Counted from the first letter of the stretch, positions 25,629 through 36,781 are shown. The stretch: DNA of 64,000 nucleotides from Nannocystis sp. RBIL2 (GCF_026626745.1 NZ_JAPNJW010000002.1:2566151-2630150), one strand, 5' to 3'. Made by a program: numbers and translations. Notes: generated by a model not told the origin, from the sequence alone.

Positions 25629-25855
25629 GACGGCGCCGCCGCTCGTGGCCGCGCGGCGTGCTGGAGCCCGCAGAAAAAGTGCCACTGGCGAATCGGCGTT
25701 CGCGTCGGGCTCCGCCTGTCGCTGCCGGCGCCCCCACCTGTCGCCGCACAATCGACGCCGCCGCCACTCCGCAAAGGTCGAACGCGGCGCCTGAGGCGCT
25801 GAGAGAGCCCCTGCTGGCGTCTCGATCGCGGCCTCGCTACTGTCGTGGCCTACCC

Positions 25856-26056
25856 ATGGGCGATGTGATCAATCTGAATCGTTATCGCAAGGCCAAGGCC
25901 CGCGCCGAGAAGGAGCAGAAGGCCGAGGCCAACCGCGTCCGGCACGCCCGCACGCGGACCGAGAAGCAGGCCGTGCAGCGTGAGCTCGACCGCCAGGTCA
26001 CCGAGCTCGACGGCAAGCGCCTCGACAGCGCCGACGAGGGGCCGCAGGGCCCATGA
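25856..26056 (+). CDS. DUF4169-family small basic protein
   Basis: The 66-residue product begins MGDVINLNRYRKAKARAEKE and continues with a charged helix (NRVRHARTRTEKQAVQRELD) and a C-terminal LDGKRLD. This matches the DUF4169 pattern MxEVINLNRxRKxxARxEKExxAxxNRxxxGRtKaeK...LdxHrl, known mainly from alphaproteobacteria and of unknown function. The start ATG at 25856 fits the conserved N-terminus exactly; upstream in-frame codons lack coding character. The stop codon TGA lies inside a 14-bp-period repeat whose first CATG is at 26052, so the C-terminal residues may be repeat-derived. Confidence 0.8.
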   Translation: MGDVINLNRYRKAKARAEKEQKAEANRVRHARTRTEKQAVQRELDRQVTELDGKRLDSADEGPQGP

Positions 26057-26139
26057 CTGTTCGGACATGTCCGAACGGCCAGCGATGACGGCTCGTCGGC
26101 CGTCGCAACTGTCCGCCAGGACATGTCCTGAAGCTCACC
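26052..26139. repeat. 14-bp-period hairpin arrays with an 18-bp perfect palindrome
   Basis: CATG-actgttcgga-CATG-tccgaacggc-CAGC (26052-26083) contains the perfect palindrome GTTCGGACATGTCCGAAC (26059-26076). A second array, ACTG-tccgccagga-CATG-tcctgaagct-CACC (26108-26139), contains AGGACATGTCCT. Both lie between the DUF4169 gene and the next gene. Confidence 0.85.
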
Positions 26140-26221
26140 TCTGAAACAGAGCCCCGCGCGTCCGCCCCCACGGACGTCCGCGCCCGTTGACCCCCGGCGA
26201 CGCCCGTGGGATCGTCGGGCC

Positions 26222-27205
26222 GTGTCCGTGCTGCTCCGGGGGCTCGCCGCGCTGTTGCTCGTGCTGCTCGCGCTGGCTGCCGCCGGGTGGTTCGCCGCGC
26301 GGCCGTGGCTGGCCCCGCCGTCGGCCCCGCCCGAGCAGGTCGCCGGCACGTGGAGCCGCGTCGAGGCGTGGGCCGCCGAGACGCGCCAGCCGAACGCGCC
26401 GATCGACGAGCTCCACGCCGCCCTGGGGCCGCTGCGGCGGGCCGGGGCGCGCGACGAGGCGTGGGAGCCGACCCGGCCGCCCGAGCCCGCCGGCGACCCT
26501 GCGACGCAGCAGGCCCTCGCCGCGCTGGCCGAGTGGGGCCAGAGCGGCGGCCTCGGGGACGAGCTCTGCATCGTCGACCCGGCCGACCTCTCGGCCGGAC
26601 CGCCGCGGACCGTCGAGATGTTCCGCCTGGCCCGCCTCGCCTTCCAGCACGGCCGCGACGACGGCGACCCCGCGTTCGCGGCGGCCCTGCGCCTCGGCGC
26701 CTACCTGCGCAGCCGCGGCCCGCTGCTCGCGGGCGCCGTCGGCTTCGCCATCGCCCGCGACGCCCTGCAGGTCGCCGAGGCCCGCAACCTGCCCGCCGGT
26801 CCGGCCTTCATGGCCTTCGCCCCGCGCCGCGAGGAGGTCCTGCCGATCCTCGCGCGCGAGGCAGTGTGCTCGCTGCGGCTGGCCGAGGCCGCCCTGCGCA
26901 GCGGCGCGAGCGGGTCGCAGGAGCTCGCCGATCCCGGCGTCGTCGCCCGCTGGTCGACCGCGTGGGTCGGCCCCGAGCGCGAGCTGGCTATGGCCCGCTG
27001 GTACCTCGGCGAGCGCGTCGCTGCGGCCGCGGCCGCCGGCGACGACCTCACCGCAGTGGCCGCGACGCAGACCCTCCCGGACGAGCCCGACGCCCTGCCG
27101 GCCAGCCTGCTGGTGCGCTCGCTGGCGGCGAACGGCGCCACGGTGGTGGCCGACATGCAGGCCACCCTCGCCGCCTGGACCGCGCGCCTCGGCCCGCCGC
27201 CGTGA
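26222..27205 (+). CDS. Membrane-anchored hypothetical protein
   Basis: The 327-residue product starts at GTG 26222 with one N-terminal transmembrane segment (LLRGLAALLLVLLALAAAGW) and a ~290-residue, Ala/Arg/Glu-rich helical domain outside the membrane. It contains regularly spaced helix pairs (FRLARLAFQHGRDDGDPAFA, AALRLGAYLRSRGPLLAGAV, AREAVCSLRLAEAALRSGAS), suggesting an alpha-solenoid. No catalytic motif is visible and I do not recognise the family. Its stop codon directly touches the six-node repeat array that fills the whole gap to the convergent methyltransferase gene. Confidence 0.7.
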   Translation: MSVLLRGLAALLLVLLALAAAGWFAARPWLAPPSAPPEQVAGTWSRVEAWAAETRQPNAPIDELHAALGPLRRAGARDEAWEPTRPPEPAGDPATQQALAALAEWGQSGGLGDELCIVDPADLSAGPPRTVEMFRLARLAFQHGRDDGDPAFAAALRLGAYLRSRGPLLAGAVGFAIARDALQVAEARNLPAGPAFMAFAPRREEVLPILAREAVCSLRLAEAALRSGASGSQELADPGVVARWSTAWVGPERELAMARWYLGERVAAAAAAGDDLTAVAATQTLPDEPDALPASLLVRSLAANGATVVADMQATLAAWTARLGPPP

Positions 27206-27283
27206 CATGTCTCTTCAGGCATGCTCTCCAGGACATGCGCATTCGCGCATGCCCGATCGGGCATGACCGATCGAGCATGCTCG
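27206..27283. repeat. Six-node 14-bp-period hairpin array filling a convergent gap
   Basis: CATG occurs at 27206, 27220, 27234, 27248, 27262 and 27276, exactly 14 bases apart. The spacers are tctcttcagg, ctctccagga, cgcattcgcg, cccgatcggg and accgatcgag. It starts on the base after one stop codon and ends next to the stop codon of the opposing gene. It includes perfect palindromes ATGCCCGATCGGGCAT (27249-27264) and CGAGCATGCTCG. Confidence 0.9.
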
Positions 27284-28015
27284 TCAACCGCGCGGCCGCA
27301 CCGCGACGAACAGCGGCCCGAGCTCGGTCTCTCGCGCCTGCGCCCTGAAACCTGTCTCTTCGAGCATATCGAGCCACTCGCCGCGGCTGAACAGCCCGTA
27401 GGTGTGGCGCTCGTGCTCGCACACCACCTCGTCGCGGTCGCGCAGCAGCAGCGCGAAGTCGACGGTGTAGGTCGAGTCCTCGGGGTCCGGGTCGACGGTC
27501 CACTCGAGGTAGCGGAGGCCGCGCTCGCCGTCGTCGTCGCCGCCGTGGGCGGTGCCGGGGGCGAACGTCTCGCGGGTGCAGTCGGGCGCGAACACGGCCA
27601 CGCCGCCGGGGCGCAGGTGGGCCAGCGCGGTCTGCATGACCGCGCGCAGGGCCGCGGCGCTGGTCATGTACATCACCGCGTCGTGGACCAGCACCGCGTC
27701 GAAGCTGCGGCCGAGCCGGAGCGTGCGCATGTCGCCGACCAGGTGCTCGCACTCGGGGTTGATCGAGTGCGACAGCGCCAGCATCGACGGCGACAGATCG
27801 ACCAGAGTGGCCGCGACATCGCGCTTGTAGTGCGAGGCCATGTTGCCGCCGCCGGCGCCGAGCTCGAGCAGGGTCGCCAGCGGCCCCGAGCCGGCCTCGC
27901 GGATGATGCGGACCAGCTCGGCGGCTTCACAGGCGTAATCGGCGGGGGCGGTCAGCAGGTGGAACCACGCGGCGCGCCGCGTGTAGAGCGGGGGCAGCTC
28001 GTCGTCGTCGTCCAT
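27284..28015 (-). CDS. Class I SAM-dependent methyltransferase
   Basis: I start at ATG 28015 (MDDDDELPPLYTRRAAWFHL), giving 243 residues. SAM-binding motif I is LLELGAGGGNMASHY, followed by motif II TLVDLSPSMLALS, then DMRTLRLGRSFDAVLVHDAV and the post-motif segment LRPGGVAVFAPDC. This is the 'methyltransferase type 11/25' fold. The C-terminal region (EVVCEHERHTYGLFSRGEWL and DMLEETGF) is the common substrate-lid found in small-molecule methyltransferases. The substrate cannot be told. Residues near the C-terminus overlap a single repeat unit (27351-27368). The gap to the upstream aconitase gene on the same strand is 34 bases, so they may be co-transcribed. Confidence 0.85.
   Translation of the reverse strand: MDDDDELPPLYTRRAAWFHLLTAPADYACEAAELVRIIREAGSGPLATLLELGAGGGNMASHYKRDVAATLVDLSPSMLALSHSINPECEHLVGDMRTLRLGRSFDAVLVHDAVMYMTSAAALRAVMQTALAHLRPGGVAVFAPDCTRETFAPGTAHGGDDDGERGLRYLEWTVDPDPEDSTYTVDFALLLRDRDEVVCEHERHTYGLFSRGEWLDMLEETGFRAQARETELGPLFVAVRPRG
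27351..27368. repeat. 14-bp-period hairpin unit inside the methyltransferase gene
   Basis: CCTG-tctcttcgag-CATA. It is translated within the C-terminal lid segment. Confidence 0.5.
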
Positions 28016-28049
28016 CACCACGGCGATCCCGAGCTTAGGCCCCCGCGCC

Positions 28050-30767
<2,718 letters not shown>

Positions 30768-30962
30768 GAGCGGGCGGAAGATATCAAATCGTCGCGTGGC
30801 ATCTGTCGCGCGAAGGCGCGCGCTGGCTCACTTGTCTTCCGCGCCCCCCACGAACGCCGCTCGCTCGCCGAGCCCATGCAGGGCCTTCGCGGCCCGCGCC
30901 GCGAGGATCGCGGCGCCGCGCGCCGCCGGCTGCCCGCTCACGGGCGTGATAGCGTCGCCGCG

Positions 30963-31451
30963 ATGCACACATTGAACCTCCCTGCGGGCGCGGACAGGGC
31001 CGAGATCTACACCGAGCTGCTGGCGACCGCGCAGGCCGTGATCGAGGGCGAGCCGGACCTGGTGGCCAACCTGGCCAACCTCGCCGCCTGCCTCAAGCAG
31101 TTGCCCGGCGTGTCGTGGGCGGGCTTCTATCGAAGGGTCGGCGACGACCTGGTCCTCGGGCCATTCCAGGGCAAGCTCGCGTGCACCCGGATCGCCCCCG
31201 GAAGGGGCGTGTGCGGCACCGCGGCGGCCCGCCGCGAGGCGCTGGTGGTCGCCGACGTCAACGCCTTCCCCGGCCACATCGCCTGCGACGCCGACTCGCG
31301 CAGCGAGGTCGTGGTCCCGATCGTCCGCGGCGAGCAGGTCCTCGGCGTCATCGACCTCGACAGCGACCGCCTCGCCAACTTCGACGACCGCGACGCCGAA
31401 CAGCTGACGCGCCTCGCCGCGCTGGTCGCCGCGCTCGACTGGCCGGCTTGA
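30963..31451 (+). CDS. msrC: Free methionine-(R)-sulfoxide reductase (GAF-domain fRMsr)
   Basis: The 162-residue product is a single GAF domain. Cys74, Cys84 and Cys108 sit in KLACTRIAPGRGVCGTAAAR and FPGHIACDADSRSEVVVPIV, which reproduces the spacing of the three redox Cys of E. coli fRMsr (84, 94, 118) with a constant offset of ten. The conserved LPGVSWAGFYRR start, the GPFQGK strand and the terminal GVIDLDSDRLANFDDRD are also present. The enzyme reduces free Met-R-sulfoxide with thioredoxin. It is divergent from acnA across about 195 bases. The downstream sulfotransferase gene follows after 40 bases. Confidence 0.93.
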   Translation: MHTLNLPAGADRAEIYTELLATAQAVIEGEPDLVANLANLAACLKQLPGVSWAGFYRRVGDDLVLGPFQGKLACTRIAPGRGVCGTAAARREALVVADVNAFPGHIACDADSRSEVVVPIVRGEQVLGVIDLDSDRLANFDDRDAEQLTRLAALVAALDWPA

Positions 31452-31491
31452 CCGCCGCCGCCCCCCACGCGACCCTGGAGGTCCTGTTCGC

Positions 31492-32328
31492 ATGATCATC
31501 GTCACGGGCACCAAGCGCTCCGGCACCTCGATGTGGATGCAGATCCTGATCGGCGCCGGCTTTACGTACATCGGCGAGCAGTTCAGCGGCCGCTGGGAGC
31601 AGACCATCAAGGCCGCCAACCCCGACGGCTTCTACGAGTCGCACCTGCGCCGCGGCATCTATTACAAGACCAACCCGCACCCGAAGACCGGCGCCTACCT
31701 GTTCCCCGAGCAGGTCCAGCACCACGCGGTCAAGGTGTTCATCCCCGGCCTCGTCCGCAGCGACCGCGCCTTCATCACCAAGGTCATCGCCACCGTCCGC
31801 GAGTGGCGCGAGTACGAGTCGTCGATCCGCCGGCTCTACGCGATGGAGGACGACAACCGCCGCAAGGAGGGCAAGGACGACCTCGTGCCGCTGCGCATGC
31901 CCGGCGCGCTCGAGTGGTGGGCGGAGAACTTCGCCCTCGTCCGCGACATCGCCATCCGCCGCTACCCGGTCCACGTGCAGTCGTACGAGGGCCTGCTCGC
32001 CGAGCCGCAGCGGGTCGTGCGCGACGTCCTCAAGTGGATCGGCAAGGGCGACGCCGACCAGGCGCTGGCCGCAGTCAAGCCCGAGCACCGCACCCAGCAC
32101 CGCCCGCCGTCCGACAGCGTCGAGCCCGAGATCGCCGCGGTGTTCGACGAGTTCTACGCCGCCCTGCACGCCGGCAAGGGCCTGACCGCGCCGATGCTCG
32201 AGAAGCTGAACCAGACCAACGAGCTGGTGGCCCCGCGGATCGCCCAGTGGCAGCGACGGCTCGCCGACGACGCCCGCCGCCGCCGCACGATCAAGGCCGA
32301 GCTCAAGGGCCAGCCGCCGCCGGACTGA
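31492..32328 (+). CDS. Sulfotransferase-family P-loop protein
   Basis: The 278-residue product starts at ATG 31492 behind a good GGAGG site. The 5'-phosphosulfate-binding loop is at the very N-terminus (MIIVTGTKRSGTSMWMQILI), and the 3'-phosphate-binding part is likely around VFIPGLVRSDRAFITKVIAT. The central EWWAENFALVRDIAIRRYPV and VQSYEGLLAEPQRVVRDVLK segments are the usual sulfotransferase core, in which the 'YE.L..dP..v...i..fLG' motif precedes the C-terminal helix. It should transfer sulfate from PAPS to an unknown acceptor. The neighbouring permease of the anion-permease superfamily might supply sulfate, but this is guesswork. Confidence 0.75.
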   Translation: MIIVTGTKRSGTSMWMQILIGAGFTYIGEQFSGRWEQTIKAANPDGFYESHLRRGIYYKTNPHPKTGAYLFPEQVQHHAVKVFIPGLVRSDRAFITKVIATVREWREYESSIRRLYAMEDDNRRKEGKDDLVPLRMPGALEWWAENFALVRDIAIRRYPVHVQSYEGLLAEPQRVVRDVLKWIGKGDADQALAAVKPEHRTQHRPPSDSVEPEIAAVFDEFYAALHAGKGLTAPMLEKLNQTNELVAPRIAQWQRRLADDARRRRTIKAELKGQPPPD

Positions 32329-32391
32329 GGCCGCGGTCGTCGCTCGCGCTCGCTCGACGAGCGCCCGCGCCCGTGCGACCCTCGCCGGCGC

Positions 32392-33624
32392 TTGACCGCG
32401 GTCGTCGTCGCCGTCTTCGCCCTCACCTACGTCCTGATCGCCGCCAGGCGCCTGCGCGTGCTCCCGATCGGTCGGCCCGCGGGCGCCCTGCTCGGCGCCT
32501 TCCTCATGGTCGCCATCGGCGCGCTGCGGCCGGCCGCCAGCTACGCCGCGATCGACGGCGACACCATCCTGCTGCTGTTCGCTATGATGGCGCTGGTCGC
32601 CTACGTCGAGCGGGCCGGCTTCTTCGAGTGGGCGGCCGCCCGCGCGATCGCCCGCGCGCGCACCCCCGTCGGCCTGCTCGTCGCCGTCTCCGCGCTGGCC
32701 GGGGCCATGAGCGCGCTGTTCGTCAACGACGCGGTGTGCGTGTTCTTGACCCCGCTCGTGGTCGTGGCTTGCCAAAAGGCCAGGTTGCCGCTCGGCCCCT
32801 ACCTCATCGCCACCGCCACCAGCGCCAACCTCGGCAGCGCCGCCACCCTCGTCGGCAACCCGCAGAACATGATCGTCGGCGGGCTCAGCGGCCTGTCGTT
32901 CGCCACCTTCTCCGCCCTGGCCGCACCGGCGGCCGCGCTCGCGCTCGCCATCAACATCGGCCTCCTGCTGCTCTACTACCGCCGCGACCTCGGCAGCGGC
33001 CCGCTCGCGCCTGTCCCTTCGACCAGCTTCGATCGCGGCCGGCTCGCGCGCGTCGTCGTCGTCGTGGTCGGGGTCGTCGTCGCCTTCTTCGCCGGCGCCC
33101 ACCTCGGCTACGCCGCGCTCGGCGGGGTGGTCGCGCTGGTGCTGCTGGAGCGCGAGGACCCGCAGGCGATCTTCGCCCGCGTCGACTGGACCTTGCTGGT
33201 GTTCTTCGCCGCCCTGTTCGTGGTCGTCGCCGGGCTCGAGACCACCGGCCTCGTCGACGCCGCCTGGGCCGCGCTCGGGCCCCGGCTCGGCCACGACGGC
33301 GCGGCCGGCATCTCGGCGCTGTCGCTCTTGTACCTGCTCGGCTCGAACCTCGTCTCCAACGTGCCGATGGTCCTGCTGGCCGCGCCGCACGTGGCCGCCG
33401 ACGGCTCGACCTTCGCCTGGGTGCTGCTCGGCTTCGTCACCACGGTGGCCGGCAACCTCACCCTGATCGGCTCGGTCGCCAACATCATCGTCGCCGAGAA
33501 GGCCGCCGACGCCCACGAGCTCGGCTTCTTCGAGTACCTGCGCTTCGGCCTGGTCTCGACCCTCGTGGTCCTCGCCGTGTGCGTGCCCGCATTGGTCGTC
33601 CTGGCGCGCGCGATCGGCACCTGA
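32392..33624 (+). CDS. ArsB/NhaD/SLC13-like anion permease
   Basis: The ~410-residue product begins at a TTG (32392) or slightly downstream and contains ten or more hydrophobic segments. The ion-transporter core repeats are clear: SALFVNDAVCVFLTPLVVVA and TSANLGSAATLVGNPQNMIV in the first half, and NLVSNVPMVLLAAPHVAADG with GNLTLIGSVANIIVAEKAAD in the second. These NPQN-type and LIGSVANI re-entrant loops are the hallmark of the ArsB/NhaD/citrate-transporter superfamily. Substrates in the family include arsenite, Na+/H+ exchange, citrate and sulfate. Without arsenical genes nearby I favour a general anion permease. A repeat unit (33010-33027) lies in a loop region. Confidence 0.85.
   Translation: MTAVVVAVFALTYVLIAARRLRVLPIGRPAGALLGAFLMVAIGALRPAASYAAIDGDTILLLFAMMALVAYVERAGFFEWAAARAIARARTPVGLLVAVSALAGAMSALFVNDAVCVFLTPLVVVACQKARLPLGPYLIATATSANLGSAATLVGNPQNMIVGGLSGLSFATFSALAAPAAALALAINIGLLLLYYRRDLGSGPLAPVPSTSFDRGRLARVVVVVVGVVVAFFAGAHLGYAALGGVVALVLLEREDPQAIFARVDWTLLVFFAALFVVVAGLETTGLVDAAWAALGPRLGHDGAAGISALSLLYLLGSNLVSNVPMVLLAAPHVAADGSTFAWVLLGFVTTVAGNLTLIGSVANIIVAEKAADAHELGFFEYLRFGLVSTLVVLAVCVPALVVLARAIGT
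33010..33027. repeat. 14-bp-period hairpin unit inside the permease gene
   Basis: CCTG-tcccttcgac-CAGC, encoding the hydrophilic loop segment APVPSTSFDRG between membrane segments. Confidence 0.5.
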
Positions 33625-33766
33625 ACTTCGGGTCAGATCGAACCATTCCGCCGGCCCGCGTGATCTCGCGACGAAACGCAGTGAAGTAAACAGCGCCGCG
33701 CCGGCGCGTGTCCGCGGCCCGCAGGCGATCGTCCGCGCCGCCTGCAGACGCGGGGAGTTTCGCGCC

Positions 33767-33796
33767 GCGGTGGGCGCCCGCCCGGGCGCCCACCGC
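33767..33796 (+). terminator. 30-bp near-perfect palindrome, probable terminator
   Basis: GCGGTGGGCGCCCG (33767-33780) and CGGGCGCCCACCGC (33783-33796) pair perfectly over 14 bp around CC and are followed by ATTTCT. It lies 143 bases after the permease stop and 100 bases before mscS. The rest of this 270-base gap holds nothing I recognise. Confidence 0.6.
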
Positions 33797-33895
33797 ATTT
33801 CTCCGCCCCGCAGCGGGCATTCAGCGGTGATTGCACCGAGGCGACGAACCGACGACCCTTGCCTCGGACTTACCCCCTCGCAGCTCAGGAGACCC

Positions 33896-34711
33896 ATGCT
33901 CGTCGCAGCAGAATTATTCCCCGACGTCTCGGCCGTCATGCAGCAATACGTGATCCCGTTCGCGTGGAAGGCGGTCGGCGCGATCGTCCTCTGGATCGTC
34001 GGCGGGATCCTCATCTCCGGCGCCGGTCGGGTCGTGCGCAGCGCCATGACTGCCCGCGGCATCGATCCGACGTTCAGCCACTACGTCAACTCCGCCCTCA
34101 GCGTCCTGCTGAAGATCATCCTGCTGGTCGCCATCCTCGGCCTGTTCGGCGTCGAGTCGACCTCGTTCGCCGCGGTCCTCGCCGCCGCCGGCGTCGCCAT
34201 CGGCATGGCGTGGTCGGGCCTCCTGGCCAACTTCGCCGCCGGCATCTTCCTCGTCGTCCTGCGCCCGTTCAAGGTCGGCGACGCCATCAGCGGCGCCGGC
34301 GTGACCGGCGATGTCCGCGAGATCGGCCTGTTCGCCACCACCATCGACACCGGCGACAACGTCCGCGTCTTCATCGGCAACAACAAGCTGTTCTCCGACA
34401 ACATCGTCAATTACTCGGCCAACCCCGTGCGTCGCGTCGACCTGCGGGCGCAGCTCGCCCACGGCGTCGACCCCCACCAGGTCATCGCCGCCCTGGCCGC
34501 GCGGCTGCAGCAGATCCCCAACGTCGCCCCGACGCCGGCCCCGCAGGTCGGCATCCTCGAGTACAACGCCGCCGGCACCCTCCTCTACGTGCGGCCGTTC
34601 TGCAACAACCTCCACTTCGGTCAGGTCGCCGACGACACCCAGCGGGTCATCGGCGAGGTCACCGGCGGCCTCCCGGTCCCGGCCCCGCACCACGTCGAGC
34701 GCCACGCCTGA
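33896..34711 (+). CDS. Small-conductance mechanosensitive channel (MscS family)
   Basis: I start at ATG 33896 after CAGGAG. The 271-residue product has three N-terminal transmembrane segments, the third being the Gly/Ala-packed pore helix (FAAVLAAAGVAIGMAWSGLL-ANFAAGIFLVVLRPFKVGD). The beta domain follows (GVTGDVREIGLFATTIDTGD-NVRVFIGNNKLFSDNIVNYS) and then the mixed C-terminal domain (DLRAQLAHGVDPHQVIAALA). All match E. coli MscS length and order, with the conserved 'P.N..l....i.N.S' motif as FIGNNKLFSDNIVNYSANP. It opens under membrane tension to release solutes on hypo-osmotic shock. It converges on the downstream membrane-protein gene with a repeat between. Confidence 0.93.
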   Translation: MLVAAELFPDVSAVMQQYVIPFAWKAVGAIVLWIVGGILISGAGRVVRSAMTARGIDPTFSHYVNSALSVLLKIILLVAILGLFGVESTSFAAVLAAAGVAIGMAWSGLLANFAAGIFLVVLRPFKVGDAISGAGVTGDVREIGLFATTIDTGDNVRVFIGNNKLFSDNIVNYSANPVRRVDLRAQLAHGVDPHQVIAALAARLQQIPNVAPTPAPQVGILEYNAAGTLLYVRPFCNNLHFGQVADDTQRVIGEVTGGLPVPAPHHVERHA

Positions 34712-34766
34712 GCCCGCGTCACGCCCGCGCACGAGAGCGCCGACGGGCCCCGCCCGCCGGCGCTTT

Positions 34767-34798
34767 GCTGTCCTTTAGAACATGTCTCAAGCGCCAGC
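34767..34798. repeat. 14-bp-period hairpin array in a convergent gap, spanning a stop codon
   Basis: GCTG-tcctttagaa-CATG-tctcaagcgc-CAGC with nodes at 34767, 34781 and 34795. The minus-strand stop (34787-34789) falls inside it, so the last residues of that protein are repeat-encoded. Confidence 0.85.
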
Positions 34799-35917
34799 TG
34801 AAGGCCGCGCCCCGAGCCCTAACGTGCGCGCCAGCTCGGGCCGGCGCACCTTCCAGATCCACCCGTCGTACAGGAAGTGCAGCCACGACGTCGCGGTGTA
34901 GTAGATCAGGTAGACGTCGCTGCGGCGCTGCTCCTGGATCAGCCAGAACACCAGCAGGAGCCCACCGGCCAGCGCCGGCACTGCCACGCGCACGTCGCCG
35001 AGCACCGCCGCCGCCGCGCCGCGCCGCTCGCCGCGGCCATACTTCTTCGTCCCGTAGTGGTGGACGAACGCCATGTACTCGACCGCGTGAGCTGTCCCGA
35101 AGCACAGGTAGCCGACCACCGGCCCGTGGACCAGGAACACCGCGAACAGCAGCAGCGTCGAGCCCATCATCGCCAGCCGTGGCGCCCGTTGTCCGGGGGT
35201 CGCCGGCGCCCGCAGCTCGTGTTGCAGCCAGCGCAGCAGCACCCATCCGAGCGCCCCGACCAGCGCGGCCAGCAGCGCCCACGCCCACCACGCCTCGGCC
35301 AGCGGCGCCAGCACTCGCCCCGCCTTGCGCGCGTTGACGTGGCCGGCCAAAAGCTTCGGTCGCAGCAGCGGCAGCGCCACCGCCACGCTCACCGTCGCCA
35401 GCCAGAGCAGCGCCCGGTCGCGCCGCGCCTGCTCGGGCCGCTCGGTGCCGCCGCCGAGCTTGCCGGCGTAGATCCGCAGCAGCCCGTAGCGCTGCTGCAG
35501 CGTGTGCCAGATGTTCCACGCCCCGGTCACGAACAGCGCGATCTGCCACGGCGACAGCTTGATGCCCGCCACCGTCGCCGGTGCGAGCCCCGCGGTGGCC
35601 TTGGCGAGCACCAGGATCGTCACGATCAGCGCCGGCGCCAGCCAGTACGCGCGGGCCCGCTGCGAGAACACCTCGCGGTCGCCGTACACCACCACGAAGG
35701 TGTAGTGGCGATGCACGTAGCTGATCGCCAGCGCCGCCAGCACTGCGGCCGCAGTCGCCGCCTCGAGCTCGCCCTTCGACAGCGGCGCGCCGCCGAACGC
35801 CTGCGCGCCGAGGCCCAGGCCCACGACCAGCCACAGGTAGAACGGCAACCATCCGAACGCCAGCGCGGCGACATCCCACGCGGGCCCGATCATCCACGTC
35901 GCGCGGGCTGGCGGCAC
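34787..35917 (-). CDS. Polytopic membrane protein with a conserved-looking His pattern, unknown function
   Basis: The 376-residue product has about eight hydrophobic segments. Histidines cluster at predicted membrane boundaries: SYVHRHYTFVVVYGD (HxH), GAWNIWHTLQQRYGLLRIYA, FLVHGPVVGYLCFGTAHAVE-YMAFVHHYGTKKYG, and TATSWLHFLYDGWIWKVRRP. Clusters of His at membrane faces are typical of di-iron membrane oxygenases and hydroxylases (fatty-acid desaturases, carotenoid oxygenases, AlkB-type), but the classical HxxxH/HxxHH boxes are not complete. I do not recognise the family. It starts at ATG 35917. Repeat sequence encodes its C-terminal tail. Confidence 0.75.
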   Translation of the reverse strand: MPPARATWMIGPAWDVAALAFGWLPFYLWLVVGLGLGAQAFGGAPLSKGELEAATAAAVLAALAISYVHRHYTFVVVYGDREVFSQRARAYWLAPALIVTILVLAKATAGLAPATVAGIKLSPWQIALFVTGAWNIWHTLQQRYGLLRIYAGKLGGGTERPEQARRDRALLWLATVSVAVALPLLRPKLLAGHVNARKAGRVLAPLAEAWWAWALLAALVGALGWVLLRWLQHELRAPATPGQRAPRLAMMGSTLLLFAVFLVHGPVVGYLCFGTAHAVEYMAFVHHYGTKKYGRGERRGAAAAVLGDVRVAVPALAGGLLLVFWLIQEQRRSDVYLIYYTATSWLHFLYDGWIWKVRRPELARTLGLGARPSAGA

Positions 35918-35999
35918 GCGGCGACGATATCAGCGCGCGCGCCGGTGCGGCAAGCGGCGCACATGGGGCCACGACGCGTGCGCGCTCGCCACCACGCGG

Positions 36000-36668
36000 T
36001 CACGGATACGACAGCTTCGTATAGAAGTCGCCGCGTCCTTCGGGCGTGAGGTCGAACATCGCGAAGATCGGGCTGAGCGGGTCGAGGCCGCGGTGGTCCT
36101 GCCCGGGCTCGCCTTCGGTGTGGGCCATCTCGGTGCCCCAGAAGTGGCGGACCGCCTCGCCCTCGCGGCGGAACACGTTGAGCATCGTCGTGTCGCCGCC
36201 GTCGGCCTTGCCGTGGTAGTCGCGGTTGTAGTGGTTGCCCGCGGCCGACACCAACCGCAGGTTCCGCCACCCGCGATCGGCGGCGAACGCCGCCAGCCGC
36301 GACGCCGGCGACTCCGCCACCACCACCAGCGAGAGCCGCTGGCGGATGTTGGGCTCGGCCGCGTTCAGCCCGTCGAGCAGCGGCGTGCACATGCTGCACG
36401 GCCGCTCGCGCTCCGGCCCGAACATGTAGCTGTAGATCGCCAGGGTGTCCTTGCCCGGCGCGAACAGCTGCGACAGCCGCACCTGCCTCACCGCCCCGTC
36501 CACCACCGCCTCGAACACGTAGTCCTCCGGCACCGCGCCGCCCGCGGGCAGCGCCCGCCGCTCGCGCGCCACCGCCTCGGTGAGCCGCCGCAGCTCGATC
36601 TCCCGCGCCAGCAGGCGCTCGCGCGCAGCCCGGTACTCCGCCGATTCATTGGGAAAGGTCAGACCCAT
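36000..36668 (-). CDS. DUF899-family thioredoxin-like protein
   Basis: The 222-residue product follows the DUF899 pattern: an N-terminal helix (SAEYRAARERLLAREIELRR) and LRRLTEAVARERRALPAGGAVPEDYVFE, where the family typically has 'R..LP.G..v..dY.F'. The SYMFGPERERPCSMCTPLLDG segment with a CSMC redox-like pair follows, then WRNLRLVSAAGNHYNRDYHG and a C-terminal GLDPLSPIFAMFDLTPEGRG. Such proteins adopt a thioredoxin fold and are common in soil bacteria; the function is unproven, probably thiol-based. It is divergent from the ahpD/ECF41 pair, with a repeat array in the intervening ~290 bases. Confidence 0.88.
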   Translation of the reverse strand: MGLTFPNESAEYRAARERLLAREIELRRLTEAVARERRALPAGGAVPEDYVFEAVVDGAVRQVRLSQLFAPGKDTLAIYSYMFGPERERPCSMCTPLLDGLNAAEPNIRQRLSLVVVAESPASRLAAFAADRGWRNLRLVSAAGNHYNRDYHGKADGGDTTMLNVFRREGEAVRHFWGTEMAHTEGEPGQDHRGLDPLSPIFAMFDLTPEGRGDFYTKLSYP

Positions 36669-36781
36669 GGCGGCAACCTAGCACGCGACGCCGCGCCCGC
36701 AAACGCCCGCTCGCTGCAGCACGCCGCGTAATCCTGCTTACATGATTTGCAATTCTCTCCGAGTCGACCTGACTCGAGGGG

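Noticed and set aside
26059-26076. GGACATGTCC cores match the p53 response-element half-site consensus
   Set aside because: p53 does not exist in bacteria and the match follows from the palindromic CATG core of the 14-bp-period family.
27206-27283. Regular array considered as CRISPR
   Set aside because: The constant part is only four bases and the spacers are ten bases that are themselves hairpin arms; there are no cas genes. Period and structure are wrong for CRISPR.
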